Assembly (NCBI GenBank): GCA_016649795.1
Contig: JAENWZ010000118.1
Location: forward strand, 1-6,881
Length of the DNA stretch: 6,881 bases
DNA from: Proteiniphilum sp.
GTDB lineage: Bacteria > Bacteroidota > Bacteroidia > Bacteroidales > Dysgonomonadaceae
Direction of reading: 5' to 3'
Position 1 is the first letter of the stretch; each line of letters starts with the position of its first letter. Below the pieces are notes generated by a model. That model did no database searches. It saw only the letters and a program-made list of their open reading frames with translations, and was not told the DNA's origin. The translations under genes and the position numbers were made by a program. Positions 6,280 to 6,881 of the stretch are shown piece by piece.

Positions 6280-6881
6280 ATGCCCCGCTATTTCATCACC
6301 CTCTCATACAACGGTAAGAATTATGTTGGATGGCAGGTTCAGCCCAATGGCTTAAGTGTACAGCAGGTGTTGCAGGATGCTTTGTCCACCATCCTGCGTG
6401 AGAGTGTGGAGATTGTGGGGGCAGGCAGAACTGATGCGGGTGTACATGCACGAAAGATGATTGCTCATTTCGATTGGGATGGCGACACTTTTTTTGTGGG
6501 TGATCTTGTGCATAAGCTCAATAATTTTCTTCCGAAAGATATATCCATTTCCGCCGTACAGCAGGTGCAACCCGACGGCCACGCACGTTTTAGTGCTACT
6601 TCACGCACTTATAGCTATCATATCACCACCATAAAAGATCCTTTCCTCCATGAGCTGACATACCGGTTGCATTTTGTGCCCGATATGGAGAGGATGAATG
6701 CATTGTGTGCGGTGCTGAAAGAGTATGACGATTTCACCAGCTTCAGCAAACTGCATACAGATGTGAAGACCAATAATTGCAGAATTGCAATTGCCCGATG
6801 GGAGAAGAAAGGTGATGAGTATATTTTTACCATCACTGCAGACCGTTTTCTAAGGAATATGGCGCGCGCCATCACCGGAAC
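6280..6881 (+). CDS. truA: tRNA pseudouridine(38-40) synthase TruA, 3' truncated by window end
   Basis: This is TruA, which converts uridines 38-40 of the tRNA anticodon stem-loop to pseudouridine in the cytoplasm. The frame from ATG 6280 stays open for 200 codons to the window edge, where the family's usual length is about 250, so the last fifth is missing. The start MPRYFITLSYNGKNYVGWQ is typical. The catalytic aspartate is Asp52 in GAGRTDAGVHA. ARFSATSRTYSYHI (about 102-115) carries the conserved active-site Tyr111, and the FLRNMARAITG stretch (190-200) matches the family motif before the C-terminal end. An overlapping ATG at 6276 is in another frame and does not give TruA. Eleven bases separate it from the exonuclease stop, so co-transcription with dnaN and the exonuclease is likely; the functional link is probably only positional. 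Confidence 0.94.
   Translation, partial: MPRYFITLSYNGKNYVGWQVQPNGLSVQQVLQDALSTILRESVEIVGAGRTDAGVHARKMIAHFDWDGDTFFVGDLVHKLNNFLPKDISISAVQQVQPDGHARFSATSRTYSYHITTIKDPFLHELTYRLHFVPDMERMNALCAVLKEYDDFTSFSKLHTDVKTNNCRIAIARWEKKGDEYIFTITADRFLRNMARAITG

Noticed and set aside
6352..6875. Two minus-strand frames (76 and 85 codons) at the right end
   Set aside because: The + strand here encodes TruA continuously, with catalytic motif and conserved C-terminal stretch, so these are shadows.

Overview
The window looks like the chromosome of a Bacteroidota bacterium, most likely order Bacteroidales. The evidence is the style of the hybrid kinase, XerD, DnaN and exonuclease proteins, the absence of clear Shine-Dalgarno sites, a TAnnTTTG-type promoter element before dnaN, and AT-rich intergenic DNA with degenerate heptamer strings. 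Genus cannot be assigned from what is here. Every gene is on the + strand, and the genes at both window edges are cut.

Left block (1-4055): three closely packed genes. First is the C-terminal part of an NtrC-type (sigma54 enhancer-binding-like) regulator with an intact Fis-type DNA-binding helix-turn-helix. Its AAA+ core has lost the residues normally needed for ATP hydrolysis. Next is a large membrane hybrid histidine kinase (HisKA, HATPase, receiver, HPt). One base after it comes a housekeeping-type XerD tyrosine recombinase with all six catalytic residues. Kinase and regulator plausibly form a His-Asp-His-Asp phosphorelay, and xerD appears to be co-transcribed with them.

Middle (4056-4360): a 305-base non-coding gap. 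Its left half is a degenerate 7-base periodic array that begins in the xerD stop codon and puts stop codons in all three forward frames. Its right half is AT-rich, with a candidate Bacteroidota promoter and the dnaN leader.

Right block (4361-6881): dnaN (replicative sliding clamp), then 12 bases later a DEDDh 3'-5' exonuclease with an ExoX-like C-terminal module, then 11 bases later truA (tRNA pseudouridine synthase), cut by the window end. The clamp and exonuclease point to replication or proofreading, and truA seems to share the transcript.

There is no mobile element, CRISPR array, RNA gene or defence system that I can support. The two points most worth attention are the eroded ATPase of the NtrC-like regulator paired with a phosphorelay kinase, and the heptad array between xerD and dnaN.
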